Below are positions 43,617 to 53,890 of a DNA stretch of 64,000 nucleotides, in pieces. The stretch comes from Candidatus Gullanella endobia. GTDB taxonomy: Bacteria; Pseudomonadota; Gammaproteobacteria; Enterobacterales; Enterobacteriaceae. How positions within the stretch are numbered: the stretch's first letter is position 1; each line of letters begins with the position of its first letter. The stretch lies in NCBI RefSeq assembly GCF_900048035.1, contig NZ_LN999832.1:248001-312000 (forward strand), written 5' to 3'. The notes below the pieces were generated by a model, which was given only the letters and a program-made list of their open reading frames with translations, was not told the origin of the DNA and did no database searches. The translations under genes and the position numbers were made by a program.

Positions 43617-45686
43617 CTAATTTTTCTCTGTTCGTGAAGTCTTAATCGGTTTTACTAGTGACATGATAAAAGTATATACTATCGATACCATTTCATAACT
43701 TTTAAAACGACCAGATTTTCCATTATGACCAGAATTCATATCAGTACACAATAACAATATGTTCTTGTCAGTTTTTAACTCTCGTAACTTAGCGACCCAC
43801 TTTGCTGGTTCCCAATATTGAACTTGTGAGTCGTATAAACCAGTAGTTACTAGCAAATTAGGATAATTCTGTGCGCGAACTTGATCATAAGGGCTGTATT
43901 TTAGCATGTAATGATAGAAAGCTTTATCTTTTGGATTACCCCATTCTTCATATTCACCGGTAGTTAGTGGAATTGATTTATCTAACATGGTTGTTACTAC
44001 ATCTACAAAAGGAACCTGTGCTATAACTCCTTTAAATAATTCTGGAGCTAGATTAATAATTGCACCCATTAATAATCCGCCGGCACTACTACCCATGGCA
44101 AAAACTTGCGTGGCATCTCCATATCCCTGACTTAAAAGCGCACGGCTTGCATCAATGAAATCATTAAATGAATTCATTTTATTAAATAATTTTCCGTTTT
44201 CATACCACTCTTGTCCCAATTCACCGCCGCCGCGAATATGTATCAAAGCATAGATAAAACCGCGATCGAGAAGACTAAGCCGACTTAAACTAAAATTTGA
44301 ATCTATGCTATTACCATAGGAACCATATCCATAAACCAGTAATGGATTTTTTCCAGATTCAAATAGATCTTTTCGATAAACTAATGATACAGGCACTTTT
44401 ATTCTATCGCGGGCAGTAATCCAAATACGCTCACTATGATAGTTTTCTTCTTTAAAGTTTTTTATTTTTACTCGCTTAAGTAGTTTATGCTCGCCGGTAT
44501 TTAGATTCATCTCAAATAATGTCGTCGGCTTAGTCATAGAAGAGTAATTATAGCGTATATATGCACTTTCTGGATTAGGATTATAATCTAACCAAATTAT
44601 ATAAGTAGGATCATCGAAAATTATTTTCTTTTCTTTTCCTGTTAAAAAGTTTATTTGTCGCAGGCTAGTTAACATCATATGCTGCTCTTCCAACACAAGC
44701 CAATCTTGAAATAATACAAAGTTCTTTAGCAAAACATCATTTCGCACCGGGATCACCGTCTGCCAAAGTTTATCGTTTCCCGTTTTGCTACGATATAATG
44801 CGAAATTCTTACCATCTCGATTAGACCGAATATAAAAATGATCATGATAATGATCTAATAAATATTTATGTTTATGACTTTTTGGTAAAAATATCTGTGG
44901 CATTGCTTGTGAATCGTTAGCATCTAGCAGTAAAACCTCATCAGAGGTAGTATTACTGAGAATAATTAAAATATAGAGTTCAGAAGTAGTTTTTTGTAGA
45001 CTAACATAAAATGTATTATCCTTCTCTTCGTAAATAAGCTTATCCTGTTCAGTTGGTGTACCTAAAACATGGCGCCATACCTGATATGGTAGTAATGTTT
45101 TTTTATGTTTACGAACATAATACAACATTTTGGAATCATTGGTCCATTCAAAACTAGATGATGTATATGTAATCACTTCTGGAAACCAAGAATCATATCT
45201 TAAATCTTTAAAGCGAAGTTCATACAGACGCTGAGATAAAAAATCTTCTGCTACAACCATAATGTGATTGTTTGGGCTAACTTCTATCTCTTCCATAGAA
45301 TAAAATTCGCTCTGAGTAGAACGATGGTTACCATCTAGTAATACTGTCCATGGATCTTGTAAATTAGCTGTATCAGGCTGACGAGTGTAGATAGCATATT
45401 CGCTATCCTCTTCATAGCGGATTTGATAGCGATATCCTCGTTTTACGTATGGCACAGACCAATCCTGCTTAGGAATTCGTTCAACCATTTCTGTAAAAAA
45501 TTGATGTTTTAAAGCTTTATATTTGGAGATTATTATTTCGCTATAAATATTTTCTTGCTTTAAATAATCTAGAACAGCTGGATCCTTACGCTTATCATCA
45601 CGAAGCCAGTAATAGTTATCTACACGACTATCACCATGTATTGTTAATGTATATGGTCGTTTTTCTGCTTTAGGTGGAAATTTCAT
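43617..45686 (-). CDS. ptrB: PtrB, oligopeptidase B
   Basis: Cytoplasmic S9A serine peptidase that cuts short peptides after Lys or Arg. The product is 689 residues (E. coli 686). An N-terminal seven-bladed propeller (about 75-405) gates a C-terminal alpha/beta-hydrolase. The triad is S534 in GSSAGG, D619 in GLYDSQVQYW and H654 in SGHNGKSG. The segment PLTTGEYEEWGNP is conserved. It precedes the zwf region as in E. coli, with yebEFG, purT, eda and edd gone. Retention of a dispensable peptidase is unusual in a reduced genome; peptide turnover for amino-acid recycling is a possible reason. Confidence 0.96.
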   Translation of the reverse strand: MKFPPKAEKRPYTLTIHGDSRVDNYYWLRDDKRKDPAVLDYLKQENIYSEIIISKYKALKHQFFTEMVERIPKQDWSVPYVKRGYRYQIRYEEDSEYAIYTRQPDTANLQDPWTVLLDGNHRSTQSEFYSMEEIEVSPNNHIMVVAEDFLSQRLYELRFKDLRYDSWFPEVITYTSSSFEWTNDSKMLYYVRKHKKTLLPYQVWRHVLGTPTEQDKLIYEEKDNTFYVSLQKTTSELYILIILSNTTSDEVLLLDANDSQAMPQIFLPKSHKHKYLLDHYHDHFYIRSNRDGKNFALYRSKTGNDKLWQTVIPVRNDVLLKNFVLFQDWLVLEEQHMMLTSLRQINFLTGKEKKIIFDDPTYIIWLDYNPNPESAYIRYNYSSMTKPTTLFEMNLNTGEHKLLKRVKIKNFKEENYHSERIWITARDRIKVPVSLVYRKDLFESGKNPLLVYGYGSYGNSIDSNFSLSRLSLLDRGFIYALIHIRGGGELGQEWYENGKLFNKMNSFNDFIDASRALLSQGYGDATQVFAMGSSAGGLLMGAIINLAPELFKGVIAQVPFVDVVTTMLDKSIPLTTGEYEEWGNPKDKAFYHYMLKYSPYDQVRAQNYPNLLVTTGLYDSQVQYWEPAKWVAKLRELKTDKNILLLCTDMNSGHNGKSGRFKSYEMVSIVYTFIMSLVKPIKTSRTEKN

Positions 45687-46153
45687 ACGGAAGTTCTTTT
45701 TTTGTTAAAAATACTTGCTACGCTAAACAAAGCGGTACGTAATATTTAGTTTATCGTTTTTATTTTTGCTCTACGAATAATCTTTGATTATTAAATAGAT
45801 AACTTTTTAGTGTAATTTAGAACCACGATTAAAAATTAAAGTTATGAAAATTACTATAATTTCAGAAGTTCTTTATAGAAGAATATCAAAGTTAATTTTT
45901 TAACTTCTCTAAGTTAAACTATTTTTATATAAAAGACAATTTTGGCATCTTTAAGACTCAAACTGGATTTAGAAGTTTTTATTACTTCTATTTAGATAGA
46001 AGTAAATTACCGTAATATTGTCTTTTTTATGAATCCTGTAAACTATTATATTAGTATTTTCTAACCAGAATTCATCTTTGTTACATTATATTGAGTATAT
46101 AAATGCAGAATTTAACTTATATCATAGTTATTTATTATGATTGGTAATTATTT
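45687..46153. other. Gap between ptrB and zwf
   Basis: Downstream of zwf and upstream of ptrB. It contains a 10-bp perfect stem (45982-45991 with 45996-46005, TTACTTCTAT arm) about 150 bases beyond the zwf stop, without a U-tract in the zwf direction, and a 7-bp AAGTTAA/TTAACTT stem near 45890. No gene; eda and edd of E. coli are absent. Confidence 0.55.
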
Positions 46154-47626
46154 TTACTTTAATCTATTCCACGAACGTCCATCTCGAGTAATCATCATAA
46201 GAGAATCAACTGGACCCCATGTACCAGCTTGATAAGGTTTTGGTATATCATTTTCCCATGCTTGCATGATTGCATCTACCCATTTCCAAGCTTCTTCTAC
46301 TTCATCATGGCGGACAAAGAGCGCTTGAATATCACGCATGATTTCGAATAAAAGCCGTTCATAAGCGTCTGCTAAATATTCTTGATTAAAGGCTTTATTA
46401 AAGTTCAGATCAAGTTTTGTAGTTTTAAGATGATGTTTGTAATCTAATCCGGGTACCTTACTTAATATCTGAATATCCATCCCCTCGTCTGGCTGTAAAC
46501 GAATAGTTAATTTGTTCTTTGGTAATTCCTGGTAAGAATCCCGAAATAAATTAAGTGCTGTATTTTTGAAATAGACTACAACTTCAGAACACTTAATCGG
46601 TAACCGTTTACCAGTACGCAGATAAAATGGTACACCTGCCCAACGCCAATTATCAATATCAACTCGAATGGAAACAAAAGTTTCAGTACAGCTATTTTTA
46701 TTAGCACCTTCTTCTTCTAAGTAACCGGGCACTTTTTTCCCGTGAACAAAACCGCTGGTATATTGACCACGTACTGTAGTATCATAAATAGTGACGTGAT
46801 CGATAGGGCGAAGCGAACGTAATACTTTGACTTTTTCATCACGAATACAATCAGCATTTAAATTAGAAGGTGGCGACATACCTATTATGGTTAAAATCTG
46901 CAATAAGTGGTTTTGAATCATATCACGCATCTGACCAACTTTATCAAAATAACTCCAGCGACCTTCTATGCCAATTTCTTCAGCTACTGTAATTTGTACA
47001 TGATCGATAGTGCGGTTATCCCAATTAGAAGCGAATAGTGAATTAGCAAAACGTAGAGCAAGCAGATTTAATACCGTTTCTTTTCCAAGATAATGATCGA
47101 TACGGTAAACTTGACTTTCATTAAAATATTCTGTAACTTGGTTATTTATTACTCGCCAAGAAGTAAGATCGGTACCAAGCGGTTTTTCCATGACAACTCG
47201 ACTAGATTTGTTATTTAATTTAGCTTTACCTAACCCCTTGCAAATAGTACCAAATGTATTCGGTGGCATAGCAAGGTAATTCACTATTATTCGGCGGGCC
47301 TGATTGTCTAATTTTTTACCTAAAAGATTAAAACGTTTAGTCTCATCTATATCTAAATTAAAGAAATCTAGTCTCGCTCTTAGAGTTTTCCATAATTTAT
47401 CATCTATAGATTCTTTCATAAAGGTTTCTAGTGCTTCACGCACGACTTTTGTATATGCTTTAACATTCCAATCTGCTCGGCCAACACCGATAATACGAGT
47501 TTCAGGATGAAGAAAACCCAACTTTTCTAGCTGATATAAAGATGGTAACAACTTACGCCGTGCTAGATCACCTTTCGTACCAAAAATTACAAGATCACAA
47601 GCTTGGACTATAGAGGTTGTTTCCAT
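46154..47626 (-). CDS. zwf: Zwf, glucose-6-phosphate 1-dehydrogenase
   Basis: First step of the oxidative pentose-phosphate pathway, generating NADPH and 6-phosphogluconolactone. It is 490 residues (E. coli 491). The coenzyme loop is FGTKGDLARRKLLP near residues 15-28. The substrate and catalytic motif RIDHYLGKE is at about 175-183, and EKPLGTD lies near 147-153. GGAGAGAAG precedes the ATG. The Entner-Doudoroff genes edd and eda that follow zwf in E. coli are missing, so carbon entering here must continue through gnd or serve NADPH production; gnd is not in the window. Confidence 0.97.
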   Translation of the reverse strand: METTSIVQACDLVIFGTKGDLARRKLLPSLYQLEKLGFLHPETRIIGVGRADWNVKAYTKVVREALETFMKESIDDKLWKTLRARLDFFNLDIDETKRFNLLGKKLDNQARRIIVNYLAMPPNTFGTICKGLGKAKLNNKSSRVVMEKPLGTDLTSWRVINNQVTEYFNESQVYRIDHYLGKETVLNLLALRFANSLFASNWDNRTIDHVQITVAEEIGIEGRWSYFDKVGQMRDMIQNHLLQILTIIGMSPPSNLNADCIRDEKVKVLRSLRPIDHVTIYDTTVRGQYTSGFVHGKKVPGYLEEEGANKNSCTETFVSIRVDIDNWRWAGVPFYLRTGKRLPIKCSEVVVYFKNTALNLFRDSYQELPKNKLTIRLQPDEGMDIQILSKVPGLDYKHHLKTTKLDLNFNKAFNQEYLADAYERLLFEIMRDIQALFVRHDEVEEAWKWVDAIMQAWENDIPKPYQAGTWGPVDSLMMITRDGRSWNRLK

Positions 47627-47711
47627 TACTTCTTCTCTCCATATGATTAATATTATTTATAATTTATTATATTCTTAATATTTTTAATCGAAACATATCA
47701 TATTGATAATA

Positions 47712-47748
47712 ATTAATTTTTATTTTTTTTAAAAAAATAAAAATTAAT
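47712..47748. repeat. A/T palindrome between zwf and lpxM
   Basis: An inverted repeat of 18-bp arms around a single T (T8 followed by A7 at the centre) in the 190-base spacer. It is pure A/T and so less significant than a mixed stem. It could terminate the lpxM-side transcript. In E. coli hexR and pykA stand here. Confidence 0.4.
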
Positions 47749-47816
47749 AAATTTTTAAAAGAAATTTATTTACTATAATAAATGTCATCTATCCGAAGTC
47801 GACGATAATATATTCT

Positions 47817-48779
47817 TCAACGTGATGGCTTTTTATATGGATTTGGATCCCCTGGTTTTCGAGTTTTAAGAAGTTTTAAAACCCAAGTATACTGTTCCGG
47901 ATTAGGACGGACTAGCGTTTCTACAGCTTCATTCATACGACGTGCTACAATCGCCTTATCAATATCTGTAAGATCCGACATCGGTGGAAGAAGATAAATA
48001 TGCAACAGACTAGTATTTCCATCATAAACTGGAAATAAGGGAACAATAGTCGCACGAGATACCTTCATAAGACGACCAATAGCGGGTAGTGTTGCTTTAT
48101 AAGTTGCAAAAAAATCCACAAATTCACTGTACTGAGCACCATGATCTTGGTCTGGCAGATAATAACCCCAATATCCTTGGCGTACTGAAGTAATAAAAGG
48201 TTTAATACCATCATTACGAGCATGCATACGACCGCCGAAACGGCGACGTATACAGTTCCAAATATAATCTAGTAACTCATTATGCTGATTGTGAAACATA
48301 GCCGCCATTTTTTGACCACGTGCTGCCATTAGCATTGCTGGTATATCTACCGCCCAACCGTGAGGAACTAAAAAAATAACATTTTTTCCTTCTTTCTGAA
48401 GGCGTTGTATTAATTTATCATCATGCCAGCGTACTCGTGATAGGATTCGTTTTGGATTACGAAAAGCCATTTCAGCTATCAGAATAGTAGCCTGTATAAT
48501 ACAGGAAAACATATTATCAATAATATTTTCCCTTTGCAGTATACCTATTTCCGGCAAGCAATAAGCTAAATTTACTTGAGCGCGAAAACGCGCTTTATGT
48601 GCAATACGACCAACTATTCGACCTAGCGCGCCAAAAATAGGATCGCGTAGCCGTGGCGGAATCAAAGTTAATGCAGCAATAATTGCAATTCCCAACCACA
48701 ATAACCAGTAACGTGGTCCATAAAATGCTATTTTAAAGGTTGGAATAAACTCATTTTGCTTGTTTTTTGTTTTTTTCAT
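47817..48779 (-). CDS. lpxM: LpxM (MsbB), lipid A myristoyltransferase
   Basis: Inner-membrane acyltransferase that adds the last (myristoyl) chain to Kdo2-lipid A. The product is 320 residues (E. coli 323). It has one N-terminal membrane helix (about 24-41) and the LpxL/LpxM signature H140-x4-D145 in VPHGWAVDIPAML. The segments FHNQHNELLDYIWN, RRRFGGRMHARNDGIKPF and GYYLPDQDHG are conserved. It is 66 bases after mepM in the same orientation, as in E. coli. It suggests a hexa-acylated lipid A is still made, provided the remaining lpx genes exist elsewhere. Confidence 0.96.
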   Translation of the reverse strand: MKKTKNKQNEFIPTFKIAFYGPRYWLLWLGIAIIAALTLIPPRLRDPIFGALGRIVGRIAHKARFRAQVNLAYCLPEIGILQRENIIDNMFSCIIQATILIAEMAFRNPKRILSRVRWHDDKLIQRLQKEGKNVIFLVPHGWAVDIPAMLMAARGQKMAAMFHNQHNELLDYIWNCIRRRFGGRMHARNDGIKPFITSVRQGYWGYYLPDQDHGAQYSEFVDFFATYKATLPAIGRLMKVSRATIVPLFPVYDGNTSLLHIYLLPPMSDLTDIDKAIVARRMNEAVETLVRPNPEQYTWVLKLLKTRKPGDPNPYKKPSR

Positions 48780-48845
48780 ACCTTTCTCGCTGCTATTAAA
48801 GGCATCAGCACTACAATTACGAGATCAATTACTATTAACATCATA

Positions 48846-50180
48846 TCAATTTAATTGCAGTTGAGGCAGAATTTGTTTAACATGAGCAAGGTATTCAGTA
48901 CGATCTCGACCAGTAAGACTTTCAATATCTGGTAGTTTAGCGGTTAAAGGATTAACTGCTTTATGATTGATCCATAACTCATAATGCAGATGAGGACCAG
49001 TAGATCGACCAGTATTTCCAGATAGAGCGATACGATCGCCACGTTTCACTTTTTGTCCAGGTTTAACAAATAATTTTTTTAGGTGCATATAGCGGGTTAT
49101 ATATTGACGACCGTGACGAATAGTTACATAATTACCTGCAGTATTATCACGTTTGCTAACTATTACTTCACCGTCACCTACTGCTAATAGTGGCGTACCG
49201 ATAGGAACAGCAAAATCAACTCCGCGGTGGGGTGAAATAACTCCAGTAACTGGATTAAGCCGCTTTAGATTAAAGTTAGAGGATACGCGAAATTGTTTTA
49301 CAGTAGGAAAACGCATAAAACCTCTAACTAGTCCAGCAGCATCGCGATTATAGAATTTTCCATCATCCGCACGAAAAGCATAATAATCTTTACCACTACT
49401 ATGTAAACGAACACCAAGCAGTTGACTTTTAGTGCTCTTACCATTAAAAATTTTTCTTGAAATTAAAACTGAAAACCTATCGCCTTTATGAAGTTTACGA
49501 AAATCTAATTGCCATTGCAGGGCTTCAATGACCGCATTAATATCGCTACCAGTCAGACCAGCAGCACTGGCACTTATAATAAAACTGCCGTTAAGCTGAC
49601 CAGTTATAATCATATTTTGCCATTTTCCTGTTATATTATTGATACTTTCCTTAAAACCACCTTTGATACGATCAAAGGTGCGTGTTTCATATCTAGAAAC
49701 ATTCCAAATTAAGCGTTTTAAATTACCATCCGAAGTTAATATCCAGGAAAGAGATTGACCTATCTTCAAATGACGCAGAGTAGGATTTTTCCGGATTAGG
49801 ATAGCAATGTCGGCAATATCGATGCTATATTGGGTAAAGATACTACTTATAGTATCTCCGGTAGAGATAATGTATTTATGTATACCTACCTCTCTCTCTA
49901 CATGTTTGTCAAGTTTATCTTTAGGAACTTTAGGAAAATTTTCTTTATTTTTTAGATTACTTTGATCTACCGGTTTACTGACTTCAGATTTTATTTTGCA
50001 TAATTGGTAGTCTTCTATTGTAATAATATTACCGATGAACGATTCTAAAATTAGAGAATAAATACAAGGTCTCCAAACTAAGAAGATAAATATAATAATA
50101 GTTAACAACCACACAATGAAACGGTAGTATTTCGGCAGATGATTAAACGCCATAGAGAAAGAGCGGACTATCTGCTGCAC
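48846..50180 (-). CDS. mepM: MepM (YebA), murein DD-endopeptidase
   Basis: Periplasmic zinc endopeptidase that cuts D-Ala-mDAP cross-links so new glycan strands can be inserted. The 444 residues (E. coli 440) start MQQIVRSFSMAFNHLPKYYR as in E. coli. There is one N-terminal membrane anchor, a LysM-like region (YIISTGDTISSI, near 98) and a C-terminal M23 domain with zinc ligands in HRGVDFA (near 317) and HLHYELW (near 397). It begins 12 bases after znuA. The proximity of a zinc enzyme to the zinc importer is conserved across enterics. It implies that peptidoglycan growth is still self-made. Confidence 0.96.
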   Translation of the reverse strand: MQQIVRSFSMAFNHLPKYYRFIVWLLTIIIFIFLVWRPCIYSLILESFIGNIITIEDYQLCKIKSEVSKPVDQSNLKNKENFPKVPKDKLDKHVEREVGIHKYIISTGDTISSIFTQYSIDIADIAILIRKNPTLRHLKIGQSLSWILTSDGNLKRLIWNVSRYETRTFDRIKGGFKESINNITGKWQNMIITGQLNGSFIISASAAGLTGSDINAVIEALQWQLDFRKLHKGDRFSVLISRKIFNGKSTKSQLLGVRLHSSGKDYYAFRADDGKFYNRDAAGLVRGFMRFPTVKQFRVSSNFNLKRLNPVTGVISPHRGVDFAVPIGTPLLAVGDGEVIVSKRDNTAGNYVTIRHGRQYITRYMHLKKLFVKPGQKVKRGDRIALSGNTGRSTGPHLHYELWINHKAVNPLTAKLPDIESLTGRDRTEYLAHVKQILPQLQLN

Positions 50181-50192
50181 TAATGACTATCC

Positions 50193-51170
50193 TTATATGT
50201 TCTTTTTCAGGCAGCTTATATACTGATTTGATAGTTGTAAAAGGAAGCGGACGTAACTTTCTTTATCTAAAGCAATACCTACTCCTAATGGGTCTAAAGT
50301 ACCTATATGCACGTTCGTTCCGCGGGTAATAGCTCTGATAAGAGCTGGCCTGAATTGTTCTTCAGCAAAAATACATGTTGCTTTTTTCTTAATCAACTGT
50401 GTTCTAATTTTATGTAAAGCTTGTGCACCAGGTTGTATTGTTGGATTAACAGTAAAATATCCTAACGGTGTTAGTCCATAGTATGCTTCAAAATATCCAT
50501 ATGCATCATGAAATACGTAATACCCTTTAGCGCGGACAGATGTCAACATTTTAGTGATATTTTTATTATTTTTTGTCAAAAAATATTTAAAAATTCGAAG
50601 ATTTTCATCTAAAAGTTGTTTTTTTTCTGGAGTAAATTCCAAAAGATGGTTATATATCGCTTCGGCCGCGTATTCAGCAATGTTCGGTGAAAGCCAAAGA
50701 TGCATATTATATTCACCGTGATAATGACGGTTAAATCTATTATCAGTAATATCATGTTCATGATTTTTATTTAGTTCTTTGCTGCCTTTTTGCAGTAATG
50801 GAATGACAACTGGTAGACTAGAAAGGGTAATACGACGATTAGCAGGCATTGATAAAACAAGTCTAGATAAAAACGATTCTAACTCTGGACCTACCCAAAT
50901 AAAAATATCTGCTTTTTTTAGGCGAAGTACATCTATTGGCCGAAGTGAATAATCATGAGGTGACGAGCCATCTGGTAAAATTACTTCAACTGGCATCACG
51001 CCATCGGAAATAGCAGCAGCGATAAATCCCAATGGACGAATAGATGTAACAATTGTAGCCTGAGTATGCGAAATTGTCATTACCATCCATAATACGGAAT
51101 ACAATAAAATAAAAAGACAGATACGATAGATAGAACGAAATGCAACATTGAAAGAAAAGAATTCTAACAT
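50193..51170 (-). CDS. znuA: ZnuA, periplasmic zinc-binding protein
   Basis: Solute receptor delivering Zn2+ to ZnuBC. It is 325 residues, with a probable signal peptide ending near VMTISHTQA (about residue 38), then TSIRPLGFIAAAI. Zinc ligands are recognisable as the histidine in GSSPHDYSLRP, the one in NMHLWLSP, the one in VFHDAYGYFE, and the aspartate in TLDPLG. The His/Asp-rich flexible loop is much shorter and less acidic than in E. coli, keeping only a few histidines (NHEHD, HYHGEYN). It is the first gene of a znuA-mepM-lpxM series, divergent from znuC. A 14-base-upstream alternative start is less likely. Confidence 0.96.
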   Translation of the reverse strand: MLEFFSFNVAFRSIYRICLFILLYSVLWMVMTISHTQATIVTSIRPLGFIAAAISDGVMPVEVILPDGSSPHDYSLRPIDVLRLKKADIFIWVGPELESFLSRLVLSMPANRRITLSSLPVVIPLLQKGSKELNKNHEHDITDNRFNRHYHGEYNMHLWLSPNIAEYAAEAIYNHLLEFTPEKKQLLDENLRIFKYFLTKNNKNITKMLTSVRAKGYYVFHDAYGYFEAYYGLTPLGYFTVNPTIQPGAQALHKIRTQLIKKKATCIFAEEQFRPALIRAITRGTNVHIGTLDPLGVGIALDKESYVRFLLQLSNQYISCLKKNI

Positions 51171-51242
51171 ATAGTATTCTCATCGGTAATAAATTGGATT
51201 GTTATGTTATAATAATCTTGCAATTTAACAACCGTAATTATC
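51171..51242. promoter_or_regulatory. znuA-znuC divergent regulatory region with partial Zur-like site
   Basis: The 72-base spacer contains ATGTTATAATAATC at 51204-51217. In E. coli the Zur operator between these genes has a half-site like TGTTATAATATCAC (from memory). The left half is preserved here and the right half is not clearly palindromic. The same bases include a TATAAT that could be the -10 box of znuC. Whether a Zur repressor is still encoded is unknown. Confidence 0.4.
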
Positions 51243-52004
51243 ATGACCATTTTAATAGCCCTTAAAAATATTTTCGTCGCTTTTGAAAAAAAAGAGATAT
51301 TAAACGATATCTCTTTTACCATACGACACGGACATATTCTTACTTTGCTAGGCCCGAACGGTGCTGGTAAATCAACTTTAGTACGGGTAGTATTAGGTCT
51401 TATTACGCCTAACGCTGGTACAATAAAACGAAAAGAAAAATTGCGTTTGGGTTATGTACCGCAAAAAATTTATTTTGATCCTACGTTACCATTAACAGTT
51501 GAACGTTTCATGTGTTTACATCCGAAGGCAAAAAAAAGCGATATTAAACCCGCGTTAAAACAATTGCAGATTCAGCACTTATATAAGGCACCGATGCAAA
51601 AATTATCCGGTGGTGAAATGCAACGAGTATTACTAGCACGTGCTTTACTTAATTCACCACAACTACTAATATTGGATGAGCCTACTCAAGGTGTAGATTT
51701 TAATGGTAAAGTAGCATTGTATAATACAATTGATAATCTTCGTCATACGCTAGGTTGTGGAGTATTAATAGTATCACATGATTTGCATTTATTGATTGCA
51801 AAAACTGATGAAATATTATGTCTTAATCATCATATTTTCTTTTCCGATACACCAGAAGCAGTTTTAACTCATCCAGATTTTATTGATATGTTTGGCTATT
51901 CTGAATTATCACGATTTGCTCTTTACTACCATTATCATAATCATGATATACAAAGCGAGATTATACTAGCTATGAAAAAATATAAAAAATACTGTTATGT
52001 TTGA
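51243..52004 (+). CDS. znuC: ZnuC, zinc ABC transporter ATPase
   Basis: Cytoplasmic ATPase that powers Zn2+ uptake through ZnuB. It has 253 residues. Walker A is GPNGAGKST at 37-45, the signature LSGGEMQRV lies near residue 119, and Walker B is [12 protein letters not shown]. The ZnuC-specific histidine-rich tail is retained as YHYHNHD near the C-terminus, a likely zinc-sensing element. An A8 tract encodes EKKE near residue 15. The stop overlaps the start of znuB by 8 bases, implying coupling. Confidence 0.97.
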   Translation: MTILIALKNIFVAFEKKEILNDISFTIRHGHILTLLGPNGAGKSTLVRVVLGLITPNAGTIKRKEKLRLGYVPQKIYFDPTLPLTVERFMCLHPKAKKSDIKPALKQLQIQHLYKAPMQKLSGGEMQRVLLARALLNSPQLLILDEPTQGVDFNGKVALYNTIDNLRHTLGCGVLIVSHDLHLLIAKTDEILCLNHHIFFSDTPEAVLTHPDFIDMFGYSELSRFALYYHYHNHDIQSEIILAMKKYKKYCYV

Positions 52005-52782
52005 ATTATTACTTCCTAGTTGGGTTGCTGGCTTAATACTTTCATTAGTGACTGGTCCGCTTGGTGTGTTTATGGTTTGGCGAAAAATGTCGTATCTTGG
52101 CGATACTTTAGCACACGCGTCTCTTCTTGGTATCGCTTTTAGTTTATTGCTTAATATTAATCCATTTTATATGGTGATTACGATCACTGTAGCACTAGCC
52201 CTTGGACTTGTTTGGCTAGAACACTTTCCACAATTAGCTATTGATACTCTGCTAAGTATTTTAGCACATGTTTCTATTTCTCTTAGTTTAGTAATAATTA
52301 GTTTGATGAAAAAAGTACGAATAGATCTTATGGCATATATGTTTGGTGATTTACTTGCTGTTACGCCGCAAGATATTTTGCTGCTAGCTGTCTTAGTAAT
52401 GGTTGTATTAACACTTGTTCTTTGGCAATGGCGAACATTATTATCTGTAATTATCAATCCTGAATTAGCTCAGGTTGATGGGATCAATCTGTCTAAAATA
52501 AAACTGTTATTAATATTGATTATGGCACTGACTATCGGGTTGTCGATGAAATTTATTGGTGCATTGATAATTACATCACTACTTATTATCCCTGCTGCTA
52601 CTGCTCGACGTTATTCGTGTAGTACAGAGCAAATGGCAGTTTTGGCTACATTGATTGGAGCGCTAGCAGTTACTGGCGGCTTGGCTTTTTCCGCAATCTA
52701 CGATACGCCTGCTAGCCCGTCTGTAGTACTATGCGCTTCAGTATTCTTTTTATTCAGTTTAATAAAAAAAAACCGATTATAA
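51997..52782 (+). CDS. znuB: ZnuB, zinc ABC transporter permease
   Basis: Inner-membrane permease of the high-affinity zinc importer. The length is 261 residues, as in E. coli. It starts [23 protein letters not shown], with about eight membrane helices. Conserved parts include [19 protein letters not shown], the coupling loop, and [18 protein letters not shown]. It completes a full ZnuABC set inside the window. It ends 84 bases before the convergent ruvB stop, and no strong terminator lies between. Confidence 0.97.
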   Translation: MFELLLPSWVAGLILSLVTGPLGVFMVWRKMSYLGDTLAHASLLGIAFSLLLNINPFYMVITITVALALGLVWLEHFPQLAIDTLLSILAHVSISLSLVIISLMKKVRIDLMAYMFGDLLAVTPQDILLLAVLVMVVLTLVLWQWRTLLSVIINPELAQVDGINLSKIKLLLILIMALTIGLSMKFIGALIITSLLIIPAATARRYSCSTEQMAVLATLIGALAVTGGLAFSAIYDTPASPSVVLCASVFFLFSLIKKNRL

Positions 52783-52865
52783 TTATATCTTATGCAGTAT
52801 AAGTGATTTGCTATTGCGCTAATCAATAAGCAATAAATTATAAATTATTAGATTGCCTTTCATCG

Positions 52866-53882
52866 TTATTGAAGATCGTTATTATGTTTCTCTAATCCAA
52901 AATGTCGATAAGCATGAACAGTAGTAATTCTTCCACGTGGAGTGCGTTGAATAAATCCTTGCTGAATCAAAAATGGTTCAAGTACGTCTTCTATTGTTTC
53001 TCGTTCTTCACCGATCGCTGCTGACAGATTATCTAGTCCAACAGGTCCACCAAAAAATTTATGTATAATAGCTAAAAGTAGCTTACGATCCATAAAATCG
53101 AATCCTTCAGTATCAATATTTAGCATGTTCAATGCATTTGTTGCTATATCATTAGTAATATAGCCTTTAGCTCTTACTTCAGCAAAGTCACGAACTCGAC
53201 GAAGCAGACGATTAGCAATACGTGGTGTACCACGTGATCGACGGGCTATCTCTTTAGCACCTCTATCAGTAATATTTATTGATAAACAAGATCCGCTTCT
53301 GCTAACGATGTGTTGCAAATCAGTTGTTTTATAAAAATCTAATCGCTGTACAATACCAAATCGATCGCGCAATGGTGGTGTCAATAAGCCAGAACGAGTT
53401 GTAGCCCCCACTAATGTAAATGGTGGAAGCTCAATTTTAATTGAGCGAGCAGCTGGTCCCTCACCTATCATAATATCTAAATGATACTCCTCCATAGCGG
53501 GATACAGAACTTCTTCTACTACCGGTGATAATCGGTGAATTTCATCAATAAATAAAATATCATTGGGTTTAAGATTAGTTAGTATAGAAGCTAGATCACC
53601 GGCTTTTTCCAATACTGGACCCGAAGTAGCACATAAATGGACGTTCATTTCATTAGCGATAATGTTTGCTAACGTTGTTTTACCCAATCCAGGTGGTCCT
53701 GAAATTAATATATGATCGAGTGCATCACCGCGCATTTTCGCTGCCTGGATAAATATCTCCATTTGTTCGCTCACTTGTGGTTGACCGATATAGTCCTCTA
53801 GTTTTTTTGGTCGGATAGCCCGATCAAGAACTCCTTCTCCAGTCAACGAAGTAGCATTTATTAATCGATTATTTTCTGTCAT
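52866..53882 (-). CDS. ruvB: RuvB, Holliday junction branch-migration ATPase
   Basis: AAA+ hexameric motor that, loaded by RuvA, drives branch migration of Holliday junctions. The product is 338 residues (E. coli 336). Walker A is GPPGLGKTT at 62-70 and Walker B is FIDEIH near 111-116. The sensor-1 motif GATTRSG and the arginine-finger region of the family are present. A C-terminal winged helix carries RTPRGR and HAYRHFG. It starts 8 bases after the ruvA stop, so the two are one transcript. Together with ruvC the junction-processing pathway is complete. Confidence 0.98.
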   Translation of the reverse strand: MTENNRLINATSLTGEGVLDRAIRPKKLEDYIGQPQVSEQMEIFIQAAKMRGDALDHILISGPPGLGKTTLANIIANEMNVHLCATSGPVLEKAGDLASILTNLKPNDILFIDEIHRLSPVVEEVLYPAMEEYHLDIMIGEGPAARSIKIELPPFTLVGATTRSGLLTPPLRDRFGIVQRLDFYKTTDLQHIVSRSGSCLSINITDRGAKEIARRSRGTPRIANRLLRRVRDFAEVRAKGYITNDIATNALNMLNIDTEGFDFMDRKLLLAIIHKFFGGPVGLDNLSAAIGEERETIEDVLEPFLIQQGFIQRTPRGRITTVHAYRHFGLEKHNNDLQ

Positions 53883-53890
53883 ATTTTATA

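Noticed and set aside
47712-47748. A/T palindrome as a strong regulatory site
   Set aside because: It is built of homopolymer T and A runs, which produce such symmetry easily; it is kept only as a weak repeat feature.
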